NCBI GenBank assembly: GCA_022842805.1
Contig: JALHOX010000249.1
Span: forward strand, 1 to 6,931
Length of the DNA: 6,931 bases
DNA from: Phycisphaerae bacterium
GTDB lineage: Bacteria > Planctomycetota > Phycisphaerae > UBA1845 > Fen-1342
Reading direction: 5' to 3'
The notes beneath the pieces were generated by a model. The model searched no databases, was not told where the DNA came from, and worked only from the letters and a program-made list of their open reading frames with translations. This document shows positions 1 to 6,579 of this stretch, one piece after another (position 1 is the first letter of the stretch; the number at the start of each line of letters is the position of its first letter). The position numbers and the translations under genes were made by a program.

Positions 1-1
1 G

Positions 2-2872
2 ACGCCGCCGCCGAGCGACAATGCGCCGCTCTATGAAGAGGAAGACGACGCGGCTGAATCGTCGGTGGCGGCAAGCGAGCCACCCGCGGCGGCGAGCGCG
101 CCGACGAGCAGTCCGGCTTCGCAGCCGGCCGAGGAGATTCCGGCGGGGCCGATGGATGCACTCTTGCAGCACGCGCCGAATTGGGAGATCGAGACGGAGG
201 CGACGCGTGCGCCGCAACTGAAGACCGGCGGCAACGTGATGCTGGCGAACGCGACGGTGCTGACGGGCGTCGGGCCGGCGCGGGTCGAGTGCAGCGTGTT
301 GATTCAGAACGGGAAGATCGCGGCGATCGGCGAAGACATTGCGCCGCCGGACAACATCGCGATCGTTGATTGCACGGACTATGTGATCGCGCCGGCGGTG
401 ATCGATCCGCACGCTCACATTGCGCTGGACGGGGTGAATGAGTTTTCGGGGTCGGTGACGCCGGAGGTGCGGGTCAGCGATCTGATCGATTCGGAGCAGC
501 GGCAGATCTATGACGCGGTGGCGGGCGGCTGCGCGACGATTCACGCCATGCATGGCTCGGCGAACACGATCGGCGGCGAGTGCTGCATTTTGAAGCTGCG
601 TTATGGCAAGGCGGCGGACGAGCTGCGGATGGCGGGGGCGCCGCGGACGGTGAAGTTCGCGACGGGCGAGAATGTGAAGTCGTCGCGCGGCGAAAACACG
701 ATCGAGAACGACGAGAACGAATCGAAAACGCGCTTTCCGCGGACGCGCATGGGCGTCGAGACGACGATGCGGCGGGCGCTGGCGGCGGGTCGCGAGTATT
801 CGGAACTGCGTCGGGCGTACGCGACGGAGAAAGCCAATCGTCAGCCGAAGCAGGCCGCGAAACCGCCGATGCGGCGCGATCTGCGGCTCGAAGCGCTGGC
901 GGACATCGTCGACGGCACGCTGTGGATCAACATGCACTGCTATCGCGCGGATGAGGTGTTGCGGGCGCTGGCGGTGGCGGAGTCCTTTGGCGTGCGGATG
1001 GGCGGGCTGCACCACATTCTCGAAGGCTATCGCATCATGCCGGAGATCCTGCGGCATGGCGTGGGGACGGCGACGTTCAGCGATTGGTGGGCGTACAAGG
1101 TCGAGGCCTATGACGCGGTGCCGCAGAATGCGGGGCTGCTGCAGCGCTTCGGCGTGAACTCGACCTTGAAGAGCGACTCGGCCGAGATGATGCGGCACAT
1201 GTGGCTGGAAGCGGCCAAGTGCATGGCGGTCTCGAATCTCACCAGCGATGAGGCGTTGAAGCTCATCACCTTCAACGCGGCGAAGTTCTTCAGCCTGGAA
1301 GATCGGGTCGGCTCGATTCAGGTTGGCTTGGAGGCGGACATCGTCGTTTTTGACGGGCACCCGCTTGATACGTTCAGCCGTTGCGTGATGACGCTGATCG
1401 ACGGCGAGGTTTATTACACCCATCGCGACTTCAACCCCGGCAAGCCGCCGGCGCCGACGCGGCCGATGTATTCGTTTCCGCAGGATCGCTGGGCGGCGGA
1501 TCCGGAGCTGACCGAGACTTGGATCGGCGATGGAAGCGGGCGCATGCCGCCGAGCTATCGGGCCGATGCGTTTCCGGAGTGGCTGCGGTCGGGTCAGGTC
1601 GCCGACGGGTATGCGCTGGTAGGGGCGCGAGTTCATCGGGTGGATCAGCCGGAGCTGGAGCGGGGCGTTGTGCTGGTGCGTGGAGAGCGGATCGAGGCGG
1701 TGCTGGGCGACGAGGCGAATTTGCCGGAGGGGTATCAGCGCATGATGCTCGACGGCTTCCACGTCTATCCGGGGCTGATCAACGCGGCGACGCGGGTCGG
1801 CTTGCAGGAGGTCGAGGCCGTTCCGGTGACGATCGACACGCGCGAGATCGGCCGTTTTCAGGCGGATGTGTCGGCGCTGTCGGCGGTGAACCCGCATAGC
1901 CGGATGATTGAGATTTCGCGGGCTGTGGGCATTTTGAGCGGATTCATCGTGCCCGAAGGCTTGATGATCTCGGGGCAGGCGGGGCTGGTTGATTTCGCGG
2001 GCTGGACGATGCCGGAGATGGCGGCGATCGACGCGAGCGGGCTGGTGGTTAGCGTGCCGTCGCTGCCGGCGCCGGCGATCGTGCCGTCGGAGGACGAGGA
2101 CAAGGAGCGCGAGAAGCGGATGAAGCGCATCCGCGGGCAGCAGCGCGCATTGCGGGAGTTTTTTGAGACGGCGCGGCGCTATGCCGAACGGTCGGCGAGC
2201 ACCTCGCCGGCAAGCGGTAAGCCGCTCTTTGATCCGCGGTATGAGGCGATGCTTCCCTATGTGCGCGGCGAGCGGCCCGTGTTGTTTGAGGCGGGCGGCT
2301 ATAAGCAGATCCTGGAAGCGCTGATGTTTGCGGAGCAGGTCGGCGTGCGGCCGATCATTCTCGGCGGGCGTGAGGCGTGGAAGGTGGCGGGTTTGCTGGC
2401 GGAGCGGCGCGTGCCGGTGATTTATGAGGGCACGATGGGCTTCCCCGATCGCTATGACCCGTGGGACATCAATTATCGCGGGGCGGCGCTGCTCGAGGCG
2501 GCGGGGGTGAAGTTCTGCTTCGCGCATCGCGACGCCGACCTGGCCAAGCAGATGCCGAGCGAGGCGGGCTTTGCGGTTGCGCACGGCCTTTCGGCGGAGA
2601 CGGCGCTGCGGGCGATGACGCTGACGAGTGCGGAGGTTTTGGGCGTCGACGCGCAGCTCGGGTCGATTACGCCGGGCAAGCGGGCGAATCTGGTGATTGC
2701 GAATGGCGACATCCTGCAGGCGTCGACGCGGGTGTTCGCGACGTTTGTGGGGGGCAAGCCCGCGATGGCGGAGAGCGACCATACGCGGGCGGCGGCGAAG
2801 TTCGCGGATCGGCCGTTGCCGGCGCTGGGGCCGGCGGCGGAGCTGCGCGGGCCGAAGTCGCAGTCGCGGTAG
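2..2872 (+). CDS. Tandem-domain amidohydrolase (imidazolonepropionase-like), 5' end outside window
   Basis: Probable metal-dependent hydrolase of the amidohydrolase superfamily (COG1228-like), of the long form with two successive amidohydrolase-type domains; substrate unknown. Residues are numbered from the GTG at 65. Domain 1 (about 55-457) has the HxH metal pair in DPHAH (H116, H118), GSANTIGGE (164-172), VKFATGENVK (196-205), a His in MHCYRAD (H291), the pair in GLHHILEGY (H316, H317) and the catalytic-type Asp in KSDSAEMM (D371). It closes with the usual GLEADIVVFDG strand segment. Domain 2 (about 515-900) keeps the fold signatures, including HGLSAETALRAMT and GKRANLVIANGD, but reads PGLINAATR where HxH should be. 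A charged Glu/Lys/Arg stretch lies near 675-715. The frame has no stop back to base 2, and the upstream codons continue an acidic, Pro/Ala/Ser-rich linker, so GTG 65 is probably internal. A signal peptide would lie outside the window; export is inferred from relatives only. Confidence 0.92.
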   Translation, partial: TPPPSDNAPLYEEEDDAAESSVAASEPPAAASAPTSSPASQPAEEIPAGPMDALLQHAPNWEIETEATRAPQLKTGGNVMLANATVLTGVGPARVECSVLIQNGKIAAIGEDIAPPDNIAIVDCTDYVIAPAVIDPHAHIALDGVNEFSGSVTPEVRVSDLIDSEQRQIYDAVAGGCATIHAMHGSANTIGGECCILKLRYGKAADELRMAGAPRTVKFATGENVKSSRGENTIENDENESKTRFPRTRMGVETTMRRALAAGREYSELRRAYATEKANRQPKQAAKPPMRRDLRLEALADIVDGTLWINMHCYRADEVLRALAVAESFGVRMGGLHHILEGYRIMPEILRHGVGTATFSDWWAYKVEAYDAVPQNAGLLQRFGVNSTLKSDSAEMMRHMWLEAAKCMAVSNLTSDEALKLITFNAAKFFSLEDRVGSIQVGLEADIVVFDGHPLDTFSRCVMTLIDGEVYYTHRDFNPGKPPAPTRPMYSFPQDRWAADPELTETWIGDGSGRMPPSYRADAFPEWLRSGQVADGYALVGARVHRVDQPELERGVVLVRGERIEAVLGDEANLPEGYQRMMLDGFHVYPGLINAATRVGLQEVEAVPVTIDTREIGRFQADVSALSAVNPHSRMIEISRAVGILSGFIVPEGLMISGQAGLVDFAGWTMPEMAAIDASGLVVSVPSLPAPAIVPSEDEDKEREKRMKRIRGQQRALREFFETARRYAERSASTSPASGKPLFDPRYEAMLPYVRGERPVLFEAGGYKQILEALMFAEQVGVRPIILGGREAWKVAGLLAERRVPVIYEGTMGFPDRYDPWDINYRGAALLEAAGVKFCFAHRDADLAKQMPSEAGFAVAHGLSAETALRAMTLTSAEVLGVDAQLGSITPGKRANLVIANGDILQASTRVFATFVGGKPAMAESDHTRAAAKFADRPLPALGPAAELRGPKSQSR

Positions 2873-2911
2873 AGAGAGTCTGAGGGCCGGCCGCTTGATG
2901 GCTGTTTCGAC

Positions 2912-2999
2912 GAGCTGCGCGTGGGTTTCGGCCCGCGCGCGGCGCGGTTGAACAGATCGTCTGTTGTGTTGGAATGAGCTGCGGATGGGGTTCGGCGCG
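2912..2999. repeat. Imperfect 24-base direct repeat, two copies
   Basis: Bases 2912-2935 and 2976-2999 match at 20 of 24 positions; both begin GAGCTGCG and share TTCGGC. The offset of 64 bases is not a multiple of three, so the similarity does not come from one repeated reading frame. The small hairpin at 2951-2965 lies between the copies. This may be duplicated regulatory sequence or decayed repeat; no function can be assigned. Confidence 0.35.
2951..2965. terminator. Small hairpin downstream of the amidohydrolase gene
   Basis: AACAGA and TCTGTT form a perfect 6-bp stem around the loop TCG, 79 bases after the amidohydrolase stop. It is followed by GTGTTGG, which is not a real T-tract. It could be a weak terminator or a transcript-end structure, but the short AT-rich stem makes this uncertain. 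Confidence 0.25.
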
Positions 3000-3028
3000 T
3001 TCGATGCGGCCGAGGGGGCATTTTCTTA

Positions 3029-3055
3029 CTGAATCATTCGTCAGAGACAATTCAG
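3029..3055. promoter_or_regulatory. Inverted repeat upstream of the Asn-rich gene
   Basis: CTGAAT (3029-3034) and ATTCAG (3050-3055) form an inverted repeat with a 15-base spacer, and GAATCATTC is a smaller palindrome inside it. It lies about 77 bases before the start of the Asn-rich gene in an AT-richer patch, a reasonable place for an operator or leader structure. I see no convincing -35/-10 pair, and a repeat of this length can occur by chance. Confidence 0.2.
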
Positions 3056-3120
3056 CGCTTCCTCATGGTATTCGGCGATAGTCGGGAGTGTGGCTGTTCA
3101 TGTTGCGACTCGATATGTAA

Positions 3121-3127
3121 GAGGTGA
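3121..3127 (+). promoter_or_regulatory. Ribosome binding site of the Asn-rich gene
   Basis: GAGGTGA is a near-complete Shine-Dalgarno match, four bases before ATG 3132. It decides the start: the in-frame GTG at 3090 lacks such a site and would place 14 extra residues before a plausible signal peptide. Confidence 0.75.
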
Positions 3128-3131
3128 CTTG

Positions 3132-3509
3132 ATGCGTACTCCTCCTGTCCGAACCGGCTTGGCTTGCGGGCTTGCCTTGATCGTCAGTGGCTTGGCCGGC
3201 AATGGATGTCCGCCGGGCGGCGGCGGGGGCAACACGACGAACGGCAATCGAAACAGCAACCGCAACTCCAACACAAACTCCAACTTCAATGCAAACTCGA
3301 ATTTCAACGCGAATTCGAACTTCAACAGCAATCTGAATTCGAATGGCAATTTGAACGCCAATCGAAACGGGAATTTCAACCAGAACAACAATTTCAACAA
3401 CAACCGGAACGACAACGGCTTGATTAATGGCAATTTGAACGGCAACGATAACAGCCTGTTTAACGGAAATGGCAATGACAACGGGCTGTTCAACAGCAAC
3501 GGGGTGTAG
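3132..3509 (+). CDS. Asn-X dipeptide-repeat protein, putative exported lipoprotein
   Basis: Predicted protein of 125 residues with no recognised enzymatic domain. Residues 1-26 resemble a signal peptide: Arg at 2 and 7, then a hydrophobic run ending in LAGNGC. Cys26 could be the lipidated residue, but GNG before it is a poor lipobox, so a non-lipidated secreted protein is also possible. After PPGGGGG (27-33), the tail 34-125 has 44 Asn in 92 residues. From residue 37 to 95 every second residue is Asn, interleaved mainly with Ser, Phe, Gly, Arg, Ala and Leu. The last part carries three related units of 12, 10 and 10 residues (93-124) of type NDN-[GS]-L-[IF]-N-[GS]-N. Asn codons mix AAC and AAT, and interleaved codons vary synonymously, as expected of a selected protein pattern. 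Such Asn-rich tails after a Cys-Pro-Gly leader are familiar to me from planctomycete proteins. The role may be in surface, matrix or metal binding, but that is speculation. Confidence 0.82.
   Translation: MRTPPVRTGLACGLALIVSGLAGNGCPPGGGGGNTTNGNRNSNRNSNTNSNFNANSNFNANSNFNSNLNSNGNLNANRNGNFNQNNNFNNNRNDNGLINGNLNGNDNSLFNGNGNDNGLFNSNGV
3408..3503 (+). repeat. Three C-terminal coding repeats (12, 10 and 10 codons)
   Basis: Units at 3408-3443, 3444-3473 and 3474-3503 encode NDNGLINGNLNG, NDNSLFNGNG and NDNGLFNSNG. Each opens with Asn-Asp-Asn and has a Leu exactly where the every-second-Asn rule would demand Asn. At DNA level the units differ by many silent changes (for example TTG or CTG for Leu, GGC, GGA or GGG for Gly), so they are not recent slippage copies. 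Confidence 0.7.
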
Positions 3510-3557
3510 CGGATCGACGGCGTAGCGGGGTGGTTGGGATTACATCACGCGGCTTGC

Positions 3558-3576
3558 CCCCAGCTTTGCACTGGGG
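3558..3576. terminator. Hairpin downstream of the Asn-rich gene
   Basis: CCCCAG (3558-3563) and CTGGGG (3571-3576) pair perfectly around the loop CTTTGCA, 48 bases after the Asn-rich stop. No T-tract follows, so intrinsic termination is not well supported. It may instead be a transcript-end stabiliser or a small dispersed palindromic element. Confidence 0.35.
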
Positions 3577-3682
3577 ATGCGAGTCGGGGGCGGGGCGCGT
3601 CTTTGATGCGCAATCACGACGTGCGTGAGGAATCGCCGTGAGGGCGTGTCGAGCGTGCTTCGCCCGGCCAGGGAGATCATCC

Positions 3683-4264
3683 ATGGAAAAGAAAGCTCTT
3701 GACGCTTTGACGGGGTACGCGACCGATTTGGTGGGCGTCTATCGGCATACGGCTGAGGCATTGAAGCGGCATGAGGCGAGCACCGCGCTCGATGGGGTGA
3801 GCGGCGCGAAGGCTGTGATTCGCGAGTCGATCACGGTGCTGGAAGGGGGAATCCACACACTGGAAGCGCGGATCACCGCGCTGGGCGGCAGCACTTCCGC
3901 GGTCGTTAAGGACGCAATCCTGAGCGTGACCGGATTCTTTACCGGGCTGTATGGTCAGGTGCGCAGTGAAGCGCCGTCGCGCATGCTGCGGGATGATGTG
4001 ACCGCGCTGCAGTTTTGCATGACATGCACAAATATGCTTCACGCGACGGCGCTGGCCCAGCGTGAGCAGCAGACGGCCGAGGCGATGCATCGATTGCAGG
4101 AGCGCTTTCCCCGGCTGATCATGCAAATGGGAGCGCTGATTCCCCAAGCGGTGTTGCGCGATCTCATCGCCGACGGGCATCACGGTCTCGACACCGATGC
4201 GCCGGCGAAGGCGGTGCGGAGTGCGCGCGATAGTTGGCGATTTTCAGACGATCCGGCGGCGTGA
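3683..4264 (+). CDS. Conserved-looking helical protein, possible ferritin-like bundle
   Basis: Unrecognised 193-residue protein. The start is ATG 3683 because AGGGAGA (3670-3676) lies six bases before it; an in-frame GTG at 3638 would add 15 Arg/Cys-rich residues with no obvious purpose. There is no signal peptide or membrane segment, so it is probably cytoplasmic. The sequence reads as long amphipathic helices: about 3-31, 40-67, 72-95 and 100-142, then a shorter C-terminal helix and a polar tail. The order and spacing recall ferritin-like four-helix proteins such as the YciF/DUF892 group, and helix 2 carries E54, H58 and E61, with H120 and E128 in helix 4. The full metal-ligand set of a ferritin is not evident, so this is a fold guess only. 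Cys112 and Cys115 form a CxxC within helix 4. It stands alone, about 170 bases after the Asn-rich gene. Confidence 0.85.
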   Translation: MEKKALDALTGYATDLVGVYRHTAEALKRHEASTALDGVSGAKAVIRESITVLEGGIHTLEARITALGGSTSAVVKDAILSVTGFFTGLYGQVRSEAPSRMLRDDVTALQFCMTCTNMLHATALAQREQQTAEAMHRLQERFPRLIMQMGALIPQAVLRDLIADGHHGLDTDAPAKAVRSARDSWRFSDDPAA

Positions 4265-4449
4265 TTCTCCGAAAACTATCGAGCAAGCGGATATCTTGGC
4301 TTGGGAGCCGTGCGAACCGCAGTCGCGATTGTCGGAGCGTTGATGGAGGATCACGGGCCGATTGGTGCAAAACGTACGCTTCGTTCTAACTGCTCGTGCC
4401 CGACAAGAGGGCGGCAAGCGGAGCGAGGTCGCGAATCAGTACGAGTTGT

Positions 4450-5178
4450 TCACCAGAACTTCCACCAGGGTTTTGCTTTTGGGTCCGGTGAGGAGTGTCG
4501 CGACGGGGGATTGGCATGCGAATCGGTCGGTGCGGACGGCGGCCCATTCGATTGTGATCGATGGCGTTTCTCCGTGAGGTAGAACGTGTCGCCTTTCGCG
4601 TTTCCCGAGTCGTCGAGCGGATATTCAAAGCCAAGCCGGCGCATGAAGTCGGTCAGTTGCCAGTCTTCGCCATACTCGAACTTATCATCGGGATATGCCT
4701 TTCGGCCTGCCCAGCTCTCGTCCTCCGTCCAACGTATGAAGTAATTTTGGATGTTCGCGGCGCTGAGGCCGGGAATCAGAGCGGTGACGGCCTCTGCGTC
4801 GCCTGACCAGCGCTCCATTTCGGCGATGTCGAGGGGCTTCCAGTACTCGGGGATCGGATTGAAACGTGCCACTTCTTGTCCGTCGCGATAGGCGATGAAC
4901 ATCCAGAAGTCGCCGTCGTGAATGTGGAAGGAGAAGACGGGGGTTTGCAACGCCCGGGACAGATGGGCTGAGTATTCATCCCAACTGTAAAAATCCTGGG
5001 GATAGAGCAGCGTGGTCGTTCTCGCGTTCGATCGAATCGCCCCGATGCCGTCGTCATCGGTACTGCCCGAGCGCATCTCAAAGAGTCCGCCTTTTGCTTC
5101 GGCGAACGACTCGAGAGCCTGACGAATCCGGGCGATGTCTGCTGATCGCACGCCGGACATTGCGAGGAACAGTCCCAT
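4450..5178 (-). CDS. Unrecognised soluble protein with Trp-rich C-terminus
   Basis: Hypothetical protein of 242 residues that I cannot assign to a named family. The start is the ATG at 5178, supported by a Shine-Dalgarno eight bases upstream; the frame is open further up to 5244, but those codons look non-coding. There is no signal peptide or membrane helix. An N-terminal alpha/beta-looking region opens with MGLFLAMSGV. The core has aromatic, acidic motifs: HIHDGDFWMF (85-94), DGQEVARFNPIPEYW (99-113), RWSGDAEAV (123-131) and AYPDDKFEYGEDWQ (161-174). The style recalls small stand-alone immunity-like or DNA-neighbourhood orphan proteins, but that is only a resemblance. Residues 205-236 are a disordered Pro/Ser/His-rich linker, followed by the terminus KPWWKFW. 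It is transcribed away from the antiporter gene, and no toxin gene is adjacent. Confidence 0.87.
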   Translation of the reverse strand: MGLFLAMSGVRSADIARIRQALESFAEAKGGLFEMRSGSTDDDGIGAIRSNARTTTLLYPQDFYSWDEYSAHLSRALQTPVFSFHIHDGDFWMFIAYRDGQEVARFNPIPEYWKPLDIAEMERWSGDAEAVTALIPGLSAANIQNYFIRWTEDESWAGRKAYPDDKFEYGEDWQLTDFMRRLGFEYPLDDSGNAKGDTFYLTEKRHRSQSNGPPSAPTDSHANPPSRHSSPDPKAKPWWKFW

Positions 5179-5186
5179 GCGTGAAG

Positions 5187-5192
5187 CCTTCC
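5187..5192 (-). promoter_or_regulatory. Ribosome binding site fixing the start of the minus-strand hypothetical
   Basis: CCTTCC on the plus strand is GGAAGG on the coding strand, eight bases before the ATG at 5178. This favours that ATG over the upstream in-frame start at 5244, which would add 22 residues (beginning MFSKIAPNPPS). Confidence 0.6.
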
Positions 5193-5357
5193 GTGCTGCG
5201 AGGTGACGGATCGACGGCGGGTTCGGCGCTATCTTCGAAAACACCGTACACTGGATACGCGATTCAGGTTCATGATAGCTGTTGTTTGTGCAACTTCCGC
5301 GGCCGGTCGACGCTGGCCCCTGAACGAAAAATCAAAGCCTCTGCAATCCAGCCGACC

Positions 5358-5361
5358 GGAG
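5358..5361 (+). promoter_or_regulatory. Ribosome binding site of chaA
   Basis: GGAG within CGGAGA lies seven bases before GTG 5369 and supports this non-ATG start. The N-terminus it gives, about 16 polar residues before the first membrane helix, suits the ChaA family. Confidence 0.6.
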
Positions 5362-5368
5362 ACCGCGT

Positions 5369-6496
5369 GTGAACGACGCCGACCAGACCCGCCCGTATCT
5401 TTGGCGCCGCGAATGGCCTTTGGCGCTCGCGATACTGACGAGTCTTGCGCTGGTTGCGGGCAAGTCGTTCGTCGCCGCGATCCTGGATGAGCCGATTCCC
5501 CTGGTGCTGCTCCTGGCCGCGCTTTGCGCGGTGATTCTGGCGGCCGCCGTCGCGATCGTGCGACATGCGGATGTGCTCGCTCATCGGCTGGGCGAGCCGC
5601 TGGGCACGCTGTTGCTCACGCTCGCCGTCACCGGACTCGAAGTCGCCATGATTGGATTCGTGATGTCGACCGGCGTCGAGAAGCCGACGCTGGCCCGCGA
5701 CGCGATGATGGCGGTCGTGATGGTGGTGCTCAACGGCTACATGGGGCTTGCGTTGCTTCTGGGCGGATTGCGTCACCGGGAGCAGACCTACAACCTGCAG
5801 GGCGCCAATGCATTTCTGGTGATGATTCTTCCGCTCACGGTGCTCGGACTGGTGTTGCCCAACTACACCCGCGCCTCGGATGGGCCGACGCTTTCGACGT
5901 TCCAGATGATTTTTTTATCCATCATGTCGATCGCGATCTACGCCATCTTTCTCTATGTCCAGAACCGGCGGCACTGCGGCTATTTCATGGCTCCGGAGGA
6001 GCGCCCCGCATCGGTTCAGGCCGATGCGGCCGAGCACCACTCCAGCGCATCGACCGGCTATCACGCCGTGATGCTGCTGATTTACAGCCTGCCGGTGGTG
6101 CTGCTTGCCAAGCAGTTGTCCAAGCCGCTTGACGCGCTAGTGATTCGGCTGGGCGCGCCGATCGCGATCGGCGGCTTCATCACGGCGGTGCTGGTGCTGA
6201 CGCCGGAGTCGATCGCGGCGATTCGCGCCGCGCGCCGCGATCAGATGCAGCGAGCGGTCAATGTGCTGCTGGGTTCGGTGCTGGCGTCGATCGGGTTGAC
6301 GATTCCGCTGGTGATTGCGATTTCACTTTTCACCGGCCGTTCGCTTGTTCTGGGGTTGAATCCGGCGGAGATCGTCCTGCTTGTTCTGACGCTCAGCACG
6401 TCGGCGCTGACGTTTTCGCAGTCACGCACCAACGTGCTGATGGGGTGTGTTCATCTACTACTTTTTTCGTCGTACATCATGCTGCTTTTTGATTGA
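5369..6496 (+). CDS. chaA: Calcium/proton antiporter ChaA (CaCA superfamily)
   Basis: Inner-membrane cation exchanger that extrudes Ca2+, and in some bacteria Na+ or K+, in return for protons; known roles are alkaline-pH and salt tolerance. It has 375 residues, normal for the family, and about eleven hydrophobic segments at roughly 17-39, 44-64, 80-100, 112-133, 146-165, 174-196, 231-250, 260-285, 294-318, 330-350 and 355-374. The first alpha-repeat contains VRHADVLAHRLGEPLGTLLL (64-83) and the conserved Glu91 in TGLEVAMI. PTLARD (106-111), RHREQ (135-139) and NLQGAN (142-147) are ChaA signatures. The second alpha-repeat carries Glu280 in LTPESIAAIRAAR and then LGSVLASIGLTIP. The central loop (about 200-230) is only mildly acidic and has a His-His pair. 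It starts with GTG. The gene is monocistronic by context: divergent from the previous gene and convergent with ldhA. Confidence 0.95.
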   Translation: MNDADQTRPYLWRREWPLALAILTSLALVAGKSFVAAILDEPIPLVLLLAALCAVILAAAVAIVRHADVLAHRLGEPLGTLLLTLAVTGLEVAMIGFVMSTGVEKPTLARDAMMAVVMVVLNGYMGLALLLGGLRHREQTYNLQGANAFLVMILPLTVLGLVLPNYTRASDGPTLSTFQMIFLSIMSIAIYAIFLYVQNRRHCGYFMAPEERPASVQADAAEHHSSASTGYHAVMLLIYSLPVVLLAKQLSKPLDALVIRLGAPIAIGGFITAVLVLTPESIAAIRAARRDQMQRAVNVLLGSVLASIGLTIPLVIAISLFTGRSLVLGLNPAEIVLLVLTLSTSALTFSQSRTNVLMGCVHLLLFSSYIMLLFD

Positions 6497-6579
6497 GCCA
6501 ACACCTGGCGCCCGCATTGCGTTGCGCGGCATTGTTTTGTTTGAGGCAGGGTTGCGGGAGGAAGCTCTCGCGCGGTCGT

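Larger units (their letters stand above)
5179..5368. promoter_or_regulatory. Divergent intergenic region between hypothetical gene and chaA
   Basis: This 190-base gap must hold the promoters of both divergent genes. It is AT-richer than its flanks around 5230-5295. TACACT at 5247-5252 is a possible -10-like hexamer, but it has no good -35 partner. GTTG (5281-5284) and CAAC (5291-5294) form a short inverted repeat. I see no riboswitch-like fold or known operator. Confidence 0.3.

Noticed and set aside
1381..1899. Plus-strand open frame of 172 codons inside the amidohydrolase gene
   Set aside because: Low-complexity Gly/Arg/Ala composition in a shifted frame of a clear gene; no frameshift is needed because the main frame stays intact across it.
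2473..3050. Overlapping minus-strand open frames at the end of the amidohydrolase gene
   Set aside because: They are Arg/Pro/Ala/Ser-rich without motifs, which is typical of antisense frames in GC-rich coding DNA, and they overlap a well-supported gene.
3300..3345. Short repeated DNA words in the Asn-rich gene as a CRISPR or satellite array
   Set aside because: Repeats are in codon phase, only six codons long and divergent at silent sites; there are no spacers.
3098..3499. Long minus-strand open frame opposite the Asn-rich gene, rich in Leu/Phe/Pro
   Set aside because: It is the mirror of the Asn codons (AAC/AAT read as GTT/ATT-type neighbours in another phase), has no ribosome site, and the plus strand has a signal peptide and a strong Shine-Dalgarno.
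3511..3522. 12-base word GGATCGACGGCG shared with 5208-5219
   Set aside because: GATCG- and CGGCG-type words are very common in this GC-rich sequence, and the contexts differ, so chance is the simplest explanation.
4301..4582. Plus-strand open frames between the helical protein and the minus-strand hypothetical
   Set aside because: They start with TTG or lack a ribosome site, show no motif, and run into the 3' end of the minus-strand gene.
5094..5490. Plus-strand open frames across the divergent gap and the start of chaA
   Set aside because: They overlap the chaA start in another frame, and have Arg-rich composition and no conserved motif.
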